From assembly GCA_965662645.1 (NCBI GenBank), contig CBFIII010000010.1, positions 35,512 through 99,511 on the forward strand: a DNA stretch of 64,000 nucleotides, given 5' to 3'. This DNA is from UBA5342 sp965662645 (GTDB lineage: Bacteria > Bacteroidota > Bacteroidia > Bacteroidales > UBA5342). The position numbers and the translations under genes were made by a program. The notes beneath the pieces are model-generated. The model made no database searches. It was not told where the DNA came from and saw only the letters and a list, made by a program, of their open reading frames with translations. Below are positions 8,714-18,447 of this stretch, piece by piece; position 1 is the stretch's first letter, and each line of letters begins with the position of its first letter.

Positions 8714-10609
8714 ATGAAAAAGTTATCACTATTTTTAATTTTATTATCACTAGGATTTATGTCTTGTGAAGATTTTTTGAATCCACAGCAAGCTCTTGTG
8801 GTAGATGAATCAGGCCTTCCTAATGATGAGAGAGAATTATTAGCTATGGGGTTGGGACTCTATGCTATACAACAAGATCTAGTTGATCAGATTGTTATGT
8901 TAGGAGAATTGAGGGGTGATTTGCTTACTGTTACGGAAACTGCAGATCCTGACCTTCAGGACATTAACAACTTTACGATTGATAAAACAAATCGGTATGC
9001 TAGTCCAGCCAATTTTTACAAGTTAATAGCTGCTTGTAATAAAATGATTAGGGTTTTGGAGGCTAAATTTCCTGAATTGTCAGATGAAAAATCGCAGATC
9101 TCAGATATACACCGTATGTATGGTGAAGCCGTGACTATGCGTTCTTGGGCTTATTTTTATGCTGTTCGTATTTATAATGAGGTACCATATATTCCTGAAA
9201 CTCTAACTTCGATTGATGAAATTGTAAGTTATGTTAATTCAGCAGGTACTTATATTGATTCTTCTTTTATTGATTATTCACCTTTTGGTTACGATAATGA
9301 TAGTCTTGGTACAGATACATCTTTCATATACACTGATCGAAATTTTCTAGATCAGGAATTTATGACAAGGCGTTGTTTGAAAGATTTAAATAAAGTTCGT
9401 GCAGTAGGTGTGAATTATTCTATAAAAGATAATATAAATGACGACACTTGGCAAGTAACAGTTTGGAATGATAATGCATTTTTAGCTTTTAAGGTACAAA
9501 TGTATATGCATATTAATGCATTTGATGATGCAAACGATATCCTTAACATCAAAGACAGGCTGATAAATTTAAATTATGCTTCTACAAGAGATAATTATAT
9601 TCAATATTCACTTGATTATCAGTTTTCAGGTTCTAGATGGGCAAGTATTTTTAAAGATTTAAATTCGGGCGAGCATCTTTTTGTTCTTGATTTTGATAAG
9701 AGTGCGTCTTCTTGGCAGCAGAATAGTTTACAGTATTATATGTCTGTAATACCTCCTAATGTATATTCTATAAAACCCACAACAAAATCAGTAAATCTTT
9801 GGGAATGTGTTTGGAAAAATTATGCCATCGAGTATAACGACAATCCAGCTAGAACTCAACTTAAAGTAGTTAACGGTATTATTAAAAGAGGGACTCCAGC
9901 AGATAGGTATAGAGGTAGGGGAATATCCTTTGAATACATGCGAAATGGAGAACCTATCACTGACGAAGAGTATGCCGAAATGTTAAAAGTTAGGACTTTA
10001 GGTTATTTAGATGAAGTTCAGGAGATAATGCGTGGTGTTGACACTGTAGCTTATAAATACACTTTGGGTAAAACGAATTTTTCTAAAGATGCTGATTTTA
10101 TTCTTTACCGTGCAGCTGCACTTCATCTTTATGCCGCTGAGATTTATGCTAATGATAGAGGTATCAATAACTTGAACAAGGCTGACCAGTATATCTATAC
10201 AGGAGATTTATTGGGTACCGGTAAGAATCTCGCTGCCAAATTGGGTGTTGCCGGTCGTGTTGGTTTAAAAACCTCTTCTGAGGGTATCAGTTTAGATCGT
10301 GATTATGCTTATAAATTTGATCCATATACAAATGACATCATTGGATATCAACCTATACTAGGTCTTAATGCAAAGGTGAACTATTTTGATGATGTATTGA
10401 TGGATAATCGTGCTCGTGAGTTAGCATATGAAGGCGAACGATTTTTCGACTATGTAAGAATAGCTAGACGACGAAATAAGACTGGAAATAATGGGACTGA
10501 ATGGTTGGCAGACCGTATTTCAGCTACATTTCCTTCTGCTGAGAGAGCAACTATTAAAGCACGCTTGCTGGATGAGAGTAATTGGTATTTACCCTTTGTC
10601 CTTAAGTAG
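8714..10609 (+). CDS. SusD/RagB-family glycan-binding lipoprotein, long form
   Basis: A 631-residue lipoprotein (lipobox GFMSC, Cys18, followed by EDFLNPQQ). Family signs are the helix MRSWAYFYAVRIYNEVPYIPE near residue 143 and the C-terminal block NRARELAYEGERFFDYVRIARR near residue 565, ending WYLPFVLK. It is over 100 residues longer than the SusD at 656, with an expanded central region. The C-terminus stops right after the WYLP motif and lacks the usual N-K-L-QNPGY tail. It should pair with the SusC at 5406. A terminator about 80 bp downstream ends the uptake block. Confidence 0.92.
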   Translation: MKKLSLFLILLSLGFMSCEDFLNPQQALVVDESGLPNDERELLAMGLGLYAIQQDLVDQIVMLGELRGDLLTVTETADPDLQDINNFTIDKTNRYASPANFYKLIAACNKMIRVLEAKFPELSDEKSQISDIHRMYGEAVTMRSWAYFYAVRIYNEVPYIPETLTSIDEIVSYVNSAGTYIDSSFIDYSPFGYDNDSLGTDTSFIYTDRNFLDQEFMTRRCLKDLNKVRAVGVNYSIKDNINDDTWQVTVWNDNAFLAFKVQMYMHINAFDDANDILNIKDRLINLNYASTRDNYIQYSLDYQFSGSRWASIFKDLNSGEHLFVLDFDKSASSWQQNSLQYYMSVIPPNVYSIKPTTKSVNLWECVWKNYAIEYNDNPARTQLKVVNGIIKRGTPADRYRGRGISFEYMRNGEPITDEEYAEMLKVRTLGYLDEVQEIMRGVDTVAYKYTLGKTNFSKDADFILYRAAALHLYAAEIYANDRGINNLNKADQYIYTGDLLGTGKNLAAKLGVAGRVGLKTSSEGISLDRDYAYKFDPYTNDIIGYQPILGLNAKVNYFDDVLMDNRARELAYEGERFFDYVRIARRRNKTGNNGTEWLADRISATFPSAERATIKARLLDESNWYLPFVLK

Positions 10610-10685
10610 TAAGTTTATCATATTGACCATTATTAGTTAAACAAATTAATTGGTCAATTTAGATTAAATTATATTTTAAATAATT

Positions 10686-10734
10686 CAAGGTATTGTATTT
10701 CGACTCTGTTCGTGATGTACCTTGTTTTGTTTTT
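10686..10734 (+). terminator. Rho-independent terminator after the uptake block
   Basis: CAAGGTA (10686-10692) pairs with TACCTTG (10718-10724) and is followed by TTTTGTTTTTT. An additional weaker stem, ATTGACCA with TTGGTCAAT, lies just upstream at 10622-10658. Together they would close transcription of the SusC/SusD/FAS1 block. Confidence 0.6.
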
Positions 10735-11321
10735 TATATGGTTTTGAGTTGTATTGTCGTGTAGCTGATTTTTATTAAATGAGCTTGGTTGCCTTTTTGT
10801 TAAATAGATAACGTTCTAAGTATAACTTTTTTTATATTGTGTGTTTAACTTATATCTCATTATGAAATACTGTTTCATTGTTGGGGTAATTGTTCAATAA
10901 CACAAAGGTTTTTTTCAATTTTATTGGAGGTTTGGTTGTTACTTTTGTATCGTTTATTATGGCTTTTGAATACAGAGTGCTTTATTTTTATTTTACTTTA
11001 AAGATTTAATGATGATAAAAAAAATTACAAGGTTTTTTTATTAATCGTAATTTACAATCTATTGCATGCGTTTTTAAGGTTAAGGATGTTGAAATGGAAA
11101 ATGAATATTTTATTCTGGTTAGCGTAGTTCTATTTTCGTCGATAATGTTTTTTGTATTGTCTTAGAGAGTTTTTTTAGTTTTGAGTAATTTGTGAGAGAT
11201 TAGTTTTTACGAATAAATTCTTATATTCGAGAATTGAAAATTAGCTTTGCTAATGACTGTGTGGTCAGTTCTCCCGAAATATGTTTGGGAGAAACTAAGT
11301 GTTAAAAAAAAATAAATTTAT
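10735..11321. other. AT-rich intergenic region upstream of GH105
   Basis: No open frame with coding character is seen. A TACTTTTG at 10940-10947 fits the Bacteroidota -7 consensus TAnnTTTG but has no clear -33 partner and lies 375 bp from the gene. A hairpin, TTCTCCC paired with GGGAGAA at 11269-11293, sits 29 bp before the GH105 start. A similar TTCTCCCGAAATA sequence occurs at 31548-31560, so this may be a dispersed palindrome rather than a local regulator. Confidence 0.4.
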
Positions 11322-12533
11322 ATGAAAAAGATTTTAATTACCCTATTTTTATTGAGTTACTTATCTGTTGTTTGTTCTCAAGAGCATAAACCAAAATCGG
11401 AGGATGTTATAGCCATTGCAGATAAAGTAGCTGATTTTCAGATGAAAAACTTTGATAATCATAATGAATTCAGAGCTTTATCTCAAAGTGTTCAAAATAA
11501 GTTGAAGCAACAGGGGCTAGAATTTCCTGAAAATCATCATGATCTCACTTGGCATATGGGAGCTTTATATGCAGGTATGGATCAGTGGAGAACTATATCT
11601 AGTACTGATGAAATTAATGCTTTTCTTATGGGGATAGGAGAGCGTAATGGTTGGAATCTTCACCAACGACCTTACCATGCCGATGATCATACTGTAGGTC
11701 AGTTTTATCTTTCATTATACGAGGAATTTAAGGATTCTGCTATGATGCTTCCTACAAAAGAACGCTTTGATTGGATACTAGATAACCGCAAAACGGGCTC
11801 TTTAGTATGGTACACTTCATCACAGCTAAAAAAAGACTCAACATTAAAAGAAACCGATTGTCATAATCGATGGGGTTGGTGTGATGCCTTATTTATGGCT
11901 CCTCCAGTATGGGCTCGTTTGGCTAAGGTGACCGGTGATAATAGATATTTATCTTTTATGGATGAAGAGTATCATGCCACTTATGATCTGCTTTGGGATA
12001 AGAAAGATAAACTCTTTTGGAGAGATTCCGGTTTTTTCTCAAAACGTGAAAAGAATGGCGAAAATGTTTATTGGGCTCGCGGTAATGGTTGGGTATTTGG
12101 AGGTTTAGCATTGATGATTCCTGATCTTCCTAAAGATTGGTCGGGTCGTAAATTCTATATCAAACTTTTCAAAAAAATGGCTAAGAGCATCAAGAATTGT
12201 CAGCGTGAAGATGGTACTTGGAGTATGGGATTGCTTGGTGGAGTTGAGGGGTATCCTATCAAAGAAACTAGTGGTACATCATTTTATGTATTCGGCCTTT
12301 CTTGGGGTGTTAATAATGGTATTCTTGATAGAGCAACTTATGAACCTGTCATCTATAAAGGGTGGCAAGCTTTAACGGAATGTGTCACTGATGAAGGTCT
12401 TTTGGGCTATGTACAGCCAGTGGGAGCCGCTCCTGGTGATTCGTACGCGGATAAAACAGAAGTCTATGGCGTTGGTGCTTTTTTAGCTGCCAGCACTGAA
12501 GTTTACAAACTCGTAAATACGAACAGTAAGTAA
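11322..12533 (+). CDS. GH105-type unsaturated (rhamno)galacturonyl or glucuronyl hydrolase
   Basis: A 403-residue secreted enzyme (signal peptide to about residue 19, VVCSQ). GH105/GH88 enzymes remove the 4,5-unsaturated uronic acid left at the non-reducing end by polysaccharide lyases, by hydration of the enol. Motifs that place it in the family are HADDHTVGQFY (residues 119-129), RWGWCDALFMAPPVWARLA with the expected catalytic Asp188, WARGNGWVFGG (251-261) and the late SGTSFYVFGLSWGVNNG block. Length suits an (alpha/alpha)6 barrel. Its presence implies that a lyase or dehydratase acts earlier in the pathway; a candidate lies at 58596. Both rhamnogalacturonan and ulvan pathways use this step, so substrate is open. 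Confidence 0.9.
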   Translation: MKKILITLFLLSYLSVVCSQEHKPKSEDVIAIADKVADFQMKNFDNHNEFRALSQSVQNKLKQQGLEFPENHHDLTWHMGALYAGMDQWRTISSTDEINAFLMGIGERNGWNLHQRPYHADDHTVGQFYLSLYEEFKDSAMMLPTKERFDWILDNRKTGSLVWYTSSQLKKDSTLKETDCHNRWGWCDALFMAPPVWARLAKVTGDNRYLSFMDEEYHATYDLLWDKKDKLFWRDSGFFSKREKNGENVYWARGNGWVFGGLALMIPDLPKDWSGRKFYIKLFKKMAKSIKNCQREDGTWSMGLLGGVEGYPIKETSGTSFYVFGLSWGVNNGILDRATYEPVIYKGWQALTECVTDEGLLGYVQPVGAAPGDSYADKTEVYGVGAFLAASTEVYKLVNTNSK

Positions 12534-12720
12534 GTATTTAAGAGGTGCGATCTTTTATTCTGTTTATGTAGATGAAAGTCAGAATAATGAATAGTTTTAT
12601 GGCGTTATTAGATTATCAGAACTATGTTTGATAGTTTTATAACGTATGTGGTTGTAGAGGTATTGGATGTACAGCAACTAAATATTCAAAAGATTGTGAA
12701 TTTTTAAAATTATAAAAATG

Positions 12721-12752
12721 AGAGCTGACTTTATTTTAAGTCGGCTCTTTTT
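12721..12752 (+). terminator. Rho-independent terminator after GH105
   Basis: An 11-bp stem, AGAGCTGACTT (12721-12731) with AAGTCGGCTCT (12738-12748) containing one G-T pair, a 6-base loop, and a following T-run. It lies 188 bp after the GH105 stop. Confidence 0.8.
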
Positions 12753-12884
12753 ATTTACCTTTTTTTCTAGTGAATTAGTGTTTAATGGATACTTTTGGGG
12801 AGACGGATACATATAGAATTGCAACTAGTGATCAGTTCATTTATTATGCCTGATCCTCTTTTTTACCTGATTCCAATTTTAAAT

Positions 12885-13125
12885 TCTGTCACAGTTAGAA
12901 TTTTATTTGAATCGAAATTTACTCAAATTAGAGAAGCAATAGTGGGGTATTGTGGTTGAATTTATGCCAAATAAAAGCAAATACATAGAAAAAATCACTT
13001 AAACCACATCTTTGTACATATGATTTACCGAAATAGCCTATTATTACTGCTAAATTGCAAGCATAAATGGACTATTAATGTATCTTTTCTTGGCTAGGAT
13101 TTAATGTCGAACTCAGGTTTTAGGT
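12885..13125. repeat. Degenerate element remnant, copy A
   Basis: This stretch resembles 17400-17530 in its first half (shared TCACAGTT-GAATTTTATTTGA, then ATGCC-ATAAAAGCAAATA, ATCACTTAAAC-ACATCTTT and ATAGCCT-TTAT). Its second half resembles 17815-17905 (CCT-TTATTA, AAGCATAAA, then GGCTA-ATTAATGT with AGGTT). In copy A the two halves are fused. In copy B about 290 bp lie between them, near CCTGTTAT direct repeats. It looks like the decayed ends of an insertion sequence or MITE; no transposase frame survives. Confidence 0.5.
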
Positions 13126-13987
13126 GCATTATCTGCGAAGTGATATCTCCCTTGGTCTCGCCTATCCTCTGGCTGAGATTATCATCGTTTAGATTTAGGT
13201 GTGAGGTTCAAGAGGCAGAAGAAGCGTGGGGTGAGAACCTTAACTGTGGACGTGATTAACGGTTATAATCATGATAATCCATCTACCATTTATTATTCCT
13301 ATTATTTTAATGATCATTTGTTTTTAAAACACAAATCTTATTTCTTATTCTTGTAAGTTGTAAACTACTTTTAGATAGTTGTTAATTCTTGTTAACCAGT
13401 GGTTTGGTTTGCTTTTTTTTATTTCACTATCATTAACTGATATGTTTACGAAAGAGTTATTTGTTCAATAAAATGATTTATATGTATTGTTCTAATTTTA
13501 CTAATAACTCTATTTTTGTTGTGAAAAGTAGAGTTCAATAGATAAATATTAGTTAAGACATTATGAATTACCAAAGACACCTAAAATAGTAACAATCTTG
13601 GTGTTCAGACTTTGAAAAATGGTCTAAAGAAAAAACATTACACTTATAGCTGTTTTTTTACTAAATGCCCTGAGTTTGTTGTTTTAGCTACATTTTATTT
13701 AGTGCTAATTTGGTAGTATAAGAGGTGGGCATGTCCGATCTACATATTCGCATGTTTAATGATGTTTTTTTATTTTCTCAGAACAAAAGCGTAGTTTGTG
13801 GAATATGACAACAAATAAAAATATGCTAGATTAAATGTTCTTCAAAGCATCATGTTTTGGCGGCATTTAAAGCAGAATCAAAAAGTATTTAGATTCAAGC
13901 ATTTATAATTTTTTTTAAAAAATGGATAGATAAAAGGCTACCAACTAAACATCGAAATAATCAGATCAACTATATATTAAAACAATT
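13126..13987. other. Intergenic region upstream of the first GH2 gene
   Basis: No coding frame of note. It is AT-rich apart from a GC-richer patch near 13140-13260. A TATTTTTG at 13511-13518 matches the Bacteroidota -7 consensus but is 470 bp from the next start. The last 100 bp before the GH2 gene hold only A-rich sequence and no recognisable Shine-Dalgarno site. Confidence 0.35.
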
Positions 13988-16975
13988 ATGAAAATTCAAT
14001 TATCATTTAAGAACACATTTTTATTCTTAGTATCGTTAGTTTTTCTTCTGTCGTCGTGTCAGAGTCAGAAAACAAGTGCTGATATTCCAGCCGGAAATCG
14101 TACCAAATATAACCTTAATCCAGATTGGAAATTTCTACGTGATGATCCTGGAGCAGCAGAGGCTATCATTTATGACGAGTCGGGATGGAAAACTGTAAGT
14201 TGTCCTCATACTTTCAATGACGAGGATACGTTCGATGATTTAAGCCATGGACACCATAATGGTGAAGACAATCAATGGCGTGGTACTGTATGGTATCGCA
14301 AACACTTCAAACTCCCTGCTACTGACGAAGGCAAAAAAGTCTTCATTGAGTTCGAAGGTGTACGTCAGATAGCTGACTTGTACATCAACGGACAATATAT
14401 TGGAACCAACCAAACAGGTTTTATACCTTTTGGTTTTGACCTTACACCATATATAAATTATGGGGACAAAGGAAATGTGATTGCTGTAAAGGTAAACAAC
14501 GACCGTGGTGATAATTTCCGCGATAACTTCCCATTGGTATGGAACCATGAGCATTGGCATCCTGATCATGGTGGTATTTATCGTAATGTGTATTTATATA
14601 CTATGGATCCATTACACATCACTTTGCCACTTTATGATAATATGAAGACGTTGGGTACTTATGTCTATGCAGAGAATATTTCTAAAGAAAATGCTGATGT
14701 AAACATTGAAGCCGAAGTGGCGAACGAATACGCTGAAGCTAAGCATGTTTCTTTAGAGGCTCACATCGTAGATAACGAAGGGGGTATTGTTCAAACTGTA
14801 AATGCTCAACATGAAATTTCAGCAGGGGAGACTTTTAATTTTTCTATGGTAGCTAGTGTCAAAAATCCGAATCTTTGGTACACACGTCATCCTTATATGT
14901 ATAAGGTGATTACTGTGTTAAAAGAGGGTGATAAGGTGATTGATACTTATGAGACTCCATTAGGAATACGTAGTTTTGAATTTAATAATGATAAAGGCTT
15001 TTTCAATAATGGCGAATATGCTAAACTCCACGGTTGGGGACAAAAACCAACGAATTCTTGGGCAGGTTTAGGAGCTGCTTTACCTGATTGGTTACGTGAT
15101 TTTACCTACCAATTGATGGACGAAGCTGGTGGTAATTTCGTACGGTGGGGACATTGTGCTTGTTCTCCTGCTGAAGTCGCTATGGGTAATAAATATGGCT
15201 TTGTAACTTTGATGCCAGGGGTTAGTGGGGAGTCTGCTGACGAAGGCGAAACATGGAATATTCGTATTGCTGCATTTCGTGATATGATTGTAGCTTACCG
15301 TAACAATCCCTCTATTTTCATTTGGGAAGGTGGAAACTGGGCTGAATCAGAAGCTCATTACCAAGAAATCCTAGATGTCATTGCCAAATATGATCCTAAA
15401 GGAAAACGATTAATGGGTAACAGACGTTCTGATACCAAGAATTATTCTAACAAGTATGTAAGCATTGAGATAGGTACTGAAGGTTGGGAACGTGAGTTTG
15501 CAGAACTACCTCTTATCGAGAGTGAATATGACCGTGAGGAAGGGCCTCGTCGTATTTGGGACAAATATTCTCCCGATGATAATTTTTTCAGTCATCCCAA
15601 CTTTAAGAAGAATACTTATAAGATTGGATCAGAAATATTTGCTGTAAACCAAGCTAGTCATTGGTGGCAAAAGATGGGTAAGAAGCCATTCCATTGTGGA
15701 GGTGCCAATTGGGTATTTAGTGATGGACCTCACGGGGGACGTTGTCCTACAGAAGTAACACGTGCTAGTGGAGAAGTCGATGCTGTTCGTTTACCCAAAG
15801 AGGCATTTTATGCTTTGAAAGCGATGTGGCGTCCCGAACCTCAGGTGCATGTGATTGGACACTGGAATTATGCCGAAGGTACAGTTAAAGATATGTATGT
15901 GATTTCTAATTGTGCAGCTGTAAAGCTTTACATTAATGATGAGTTGATAGGCACTATGGATACACCTATTAACGGCTATGTATATACTTTCCCAAAAGTA
16001 GCTTATAAAGCCGGAACGATAAAAGTGGAAGGTTATATTGCAGATGAGTTGCGTGTATCACAAACCAAAGAAACTGTGGGAGACGCTGTCGCTATTAAAT
16101 TGACACCTATCACTGGCCCACAAGGCTGGCGTGCTGATGGTTCAGATATTGCCTTGTTGGATGTAGAAGTAGTAGATGCAAAAGGTCGCAGATGTCCTTT
16201 GGATGCTGGTCGTATTGATTTCACCATCGAAGGTCCAGCTATCTGGCGTGGTGGTTACAATAGCGGCAAAGCTAATTCTACAAATAATCTTTATCTAGAT
16301 ACCGAAGCGGGTATTAACCGTGTGGCTATTCGTTCTCTTTTAACTGCTGGAACAGTAAAAGTAACTGCATCACGCGATGGTCTTGAGATGGCAAGTGTAG
16401 AGCTTACTTCTTTGCCAATTGATCTAAAGAATGGTCTTACTACAGAGATGCCACAGGTGTATAATGAACCTTTGGGCGAACCAGAGATGCTGCCCGCTCA
16501 CACGCCTGATATGCCAGAATATATACCTGGTGTGACGACTCGCAGCAAACTTTTTGTGAAGTTTAGTTACACAGGCGATAGTCCGGCTATGCTCCGTACC
16601 ACTATGGATTGGGGTAAGAAAGCTTATATGGATTTAGATCAAAACTACACTGTCATTCCAAGTTATCTAAGAGGTGCTGAATATGTGCGTTTGCCTAACT
16701 CTGATAGAGGTTATTGGGCACGTGATCTACTGCAATTTGTAGCAGGTGCCGATATGGAAGTCTATGTATGTCATGATAACCGTGTTGCTGTTCCTGCATT
16801 TTTAAGAGAGGATTTCAAGGATACAGGTGATGACCTGAAACTTGGTGATGTGCAGATGTCAATTTTTAAACGCACAGCTAAGGAAGGCGAAAGCATCATT
16901 ATGGCTGGTAACAGTGATGGCGATTTACCAGACGATTGTCGCATGTACACTGTCATAGGTAAGAAAATAAAATAA
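13988..16975 (+). CDS. GH2-family lipoprotein with atypical acid/base site
   Basis: A 995-residue lipoprotein (lipobox LLSSC, Cys24). It follows GH2 order: a jelly-roll sugar-binding domain with WYRKHF (103-108), DLYINGQYIG (130-139) and the motif HEHWHPDHGGIYRNVYL (187-203), an Ig-like domain, then the TIM barrel. The barrel carries AGGNFVRWGHCACSP (380-394) and LPLIESEY (507-514, probable nucleophile Glu513). Where GH2 enzymes normally read W-x-x-GNE, this protein reads WEGGNWAES (446-454), so Trp451 replaces the general acid/base Glu. C-terminal domains resemble the DUF4982/Big type found in GH2 beta-galactosidases. Either a nearby Glu (446 or 453) takes over, or the specificity is altered. 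It is most likely a glycosidase on a rhamnose/uronate polymer; specificity unknown. Confidence 0.85.
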   Translation: MKIQLSFKNTFLFLVSLVFLLSSCQSQKTSADIPAGNRTKYNLNPDWKFLRDDPGAAEAIIYDESGWKTVSCPHTFNDEDTFDDLSHGHHNGEDNQWRGTVWYRKHFKLPATDEGKKVFIEFEGVRQIADLYINGQYIGTNQTGFIPFGFDLTPYINYGDKGNVIAVKVNNDRGDNFRDNFPLVWNHEHWHPDHGGIYRNVYLYTMDPLHITLPLYDNMKTLGTYVYAENISKENADVNIEAEVANEYAEAKHVSLEAHIVDNEGGIVQTVNAQHEISAGETFNFSMVASVKNPNLWYTRHPYMYKVITVLKEGDKVIDTYETPLGIRSFEFNNDKGFFNNGEYAKLHGWGQKPTNSWAGLGAALPDWLRDFTYQLMDEAGGNFVRWGHCACSPAEVAMGNKYGFVTLMPGVSGESADEGETWNIRIAAFRDMIVAYRNNPSIFIWEGGNWAESEAHYQEILDVIAKYDPKGKRLMGNRRSDTKNYSNKYVSIEIGTEGWEREFAELPLIESEYDREEGPRRIWDKYSPDDNFFSHPNFKKNTYKIGSEIFAVNQASHWWQKMGKKPFHCGGANWVFSDGPHGGRCPTEVTRASGEVDAVRLPKEAFYALKAMWRPEPQVHVIGHWNYAEGTVKDMYVISNCAAVKLYINDELIGTMDTPINGYVYTFPKVAYKAGTIKVEGYIADELRVSQTKETVGDAVAIKLTPITGPQGWRADGSDIALLDVEVVDAKGRRCPLDAGRIDFTIEGPAIWRGGYNSGKANSTNNLYLDTEAGINRVAIRSLLTAGTVKVTASRDGLEMASVELTSLPIDLKNGLTTEMPQVYNEPLGEPEMLPAHTPDMPEYIPGVTTRSKLFVKFSYTGDSPAMLRTTMDWGKKAYMDLDQNYTVIPSYLRGAEYVRLPNSDRGYWARDLLQFVAGADMEVYVCHDNRVAVPAFLREDFKDTGDDLKLGDVQMSIFKRTAKEGESIIMAGNSDGDLPDDCRMYTVIGKKIK

Positions 16976-17040
16976 TTTGGGCGGCTTTTCGGTCGCTGAG
17001 CGAAGCTGAAGTGAGGCTATCAGCTCTTATCATATACCCT

Positions 17041-17121
17041 GCTCTGCTCATTTTTGTAAGGTCGGTACGTTGGCTTGCTTCGCTCCGCCTACGTTCTCTC
17101 ACAAAAATGGCAGACCAGAGC
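17041..17121. repeat. Long GC-rich imperfect hairpin after the GH2 gene
   Basis: GCTCTG-CTCATTTTTGT (17041-17057) pairs with ACAAAAATGGCAGACCAGAGC (17101-17121, with a 4-base bulge), and an inner ACGTTGGC/GCCTACGT stem closes a GC-rich loop. The whole patch 16976-17170 is clearly richer in GC than its surroundings. An element of similar build lies at 48801-48899 after another operon end. Confidence 0.5.
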
Positions 17122-17184
17122 ATCTGATACCGCTTCTATCCTTGCTGCGCTGGCGCCTGTCAGTTCACTCGTAAAAAATAAAAG

Positions 17185-17214
17185 ACAGCGTCGTTTACAG
17201 CGACGCTGTTTTTG
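17185..17214 (+). terminator. Rho-independent terminator downstream of the first GH2 gene
   Basis: A perfect 9-bp stem, ACAGCGTCG (17185-17193) and CGACGCTGT (17201-17209), with a 7-base loop and a T-run. Confidence 0.85.
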
Positions 17215-17232
17215 TAAAAAAAAAGCATTCAA

Positions 17233-17373
17233 ATGATAAGAATAACACAATATATATTTGTCCTCTTACTCTTCATTGGGTGTAGTACAAATAAATCAGA
17301 GGATGATTTAGAATCTAATTTCAAAAATACTCCAGCATCATGTAAACCCCAAAATCTGGATGCATGCCCTTAG
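17233..17373 (+). pseudogene. Stub of a lipoprotein gene
   Basis: An ATG at 17233 opens 46 codons encoding MIRITQYIFVLLLFIGCSTN, a clean signal with lipobox FIGC (Cys17), followed by 29 residues and a TAG at 17371-17373. The same frame reads on past the stop (WQYEFDLKYDH) before running into the element remnant at about 17400. This looks like the 5' end of an exported lipoprotein gene broken by a nonsense change and by the element, not a functional small protein. It may be the start of the same gene whose end survives at 17947-18186. Confidence 0.5.
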
Positions 17374-17399
17374 TGGCAATATGAATTCGATTTAAAATA

Positions 17400-17905
17400 T
17401 GATCACAGTTTGAATTTTATTTGAGTAGAAATTTATGCCAGATAAAAGCAAATAAGTAGGAGAAATCACTTAAACTACATCTTTTTACTTATGGTATTTT
17501 ATAAATAGCCTGTTATCATTGCTGTCCCATTAAAACGAGAAGCGACTCTTTCTAGTCACTGAATACCTAATACTTACACTGCATTTAAAAGTAAACGGAC
17601 TTGAATTCAAAACTTTCTATAATTGCGATCTGGTTGTGTGTTTTCAATTTAAAGAAGAATGATATTTTTCATTTCCAAATAACTATTACCATGTTAAGGC
17701 TCTGTATATGTGTGTATGATAAGCTTAAGTCTCAAGTCGACAACAAACAACATGGCCTTAACTATCCAGTTAATTAATAATTTTTCAATCATCCCATTTT
17801 TATGGGACACTAGTGGCCTGTTATTATTTCTAAAGTAAAAGCATAAAGGATTAATAATATAACTTTCTGTGGGGCTAAATTAATGTGGAATTTAGGTTAA
17901 CATCA
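17400..17905. repeat. Degenerate element remnant, copy B
   Basis: The outer parts, 17400-17530 and 17815-17905, each match parts of copy A at 12885-13125. The middle (about 290 bp) has no counterpart in copy A and no long frame. It includes GTCCCATTAAAACG near 17525 and CATCCCATTTTTATGGGAC near 17790. The element sits between the lipoprotein stub and the glycosidase remnant, which fits an old insertion that broke a gene. Confidence 0.45.
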
Positions 17906-17946
17906 AAAAACATTATTTATGCCACAGTTTGTTAAATTTACAGTTC

Positions 17947-18186
17947 TATTATTCTCACAAGCACAAGGATGTTAAGGATATCTAGTCCTTTGCAAACTCA
18001 AGTAATGAAATAATTAATAGTGAAGTGCTAGTACGAGGAAAACTGAAATTATAAAGTTGGAATCCACATAATGGCACTACTGTATCATTGAAAAATGTGT
18101 CTTATGTGGAAATGAATGGTCAGCATTATACCAAAGGTCTGTTAAATTTAAAGCCTGTGAGTTCTATGTTCTGGGTTGAAGAATAA
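17947..18186 (+). pseudogene. Decayed C-terminus of a large glycoside hydrolase (GH106-like)
   Basis: One reading frame with two internal stops (TAG at 17983, TAA at 18052) gives YYSHKHKDVKDI*SFANSS, then NEIINSEVLVRGKLKL*SWNP, then HNGTTVSLKNVSYVEMNG and a tail ending LNLKPVSSMFWVEE before the final stop at 18184. The order (a HR-like loop, a D-I-Y-F-x-x-N strand, an R-V-x-G-K strand, a W-x-P-x-x-G turn, and L-x-P-x-S-x-F-W near the end) is the C-terminal beta-domain pattern I associate with GH106 rhamnosidases and related large PUL hydrolases. Family naming is from memory of the pattern, so moderate confidence; the pseudogene status is direct. Confidence 0.55.
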
Positions 18187-18205
18187 AGCTTTATATGAAT
18201 TTAGC

Positions 18206-18236
18206 TTGTAAAAGTGGTATTGTTATCTTATATTTG
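18206..18236 (+). promoter_or_regulatory. Bacteroidota-type promoter for the TPR/HTH gene
   Basis: TTG at 18206-18208 and TATATTTG at 18229-18236, with a 20-bp spacer, match the -33/-7 consensus (TTTG and TAnnTTTG). It lies about 210 bp upstream of the regulator gene. Confidence 0.45.
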
Positions 18237-18447
18237 ATTTAATTATTTACTTCTGTTCTAATAATGAATTTGTATAAAGCCTTTTTTATCCCCCGTACTT
18301 TACTTTTAAACCTTAAAGGGAATCCAGCTCACAACGCAGGTTTTCCTTTAGAGAAGTGAAGGGTGAGCGGAAGGGAAAAGACTTTTTTACGGTTAATTTT
18401 AGACAACTTTAAAGTATAACCGTTATAATCAAAAATAGGCTTAGCCA

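Noticed and set aside
18055..18186. Small independent gene
   Set aside because: No start codon at a sensible place, and the frame continues upstream through stops with hydrolase-like text; it is a remnant.
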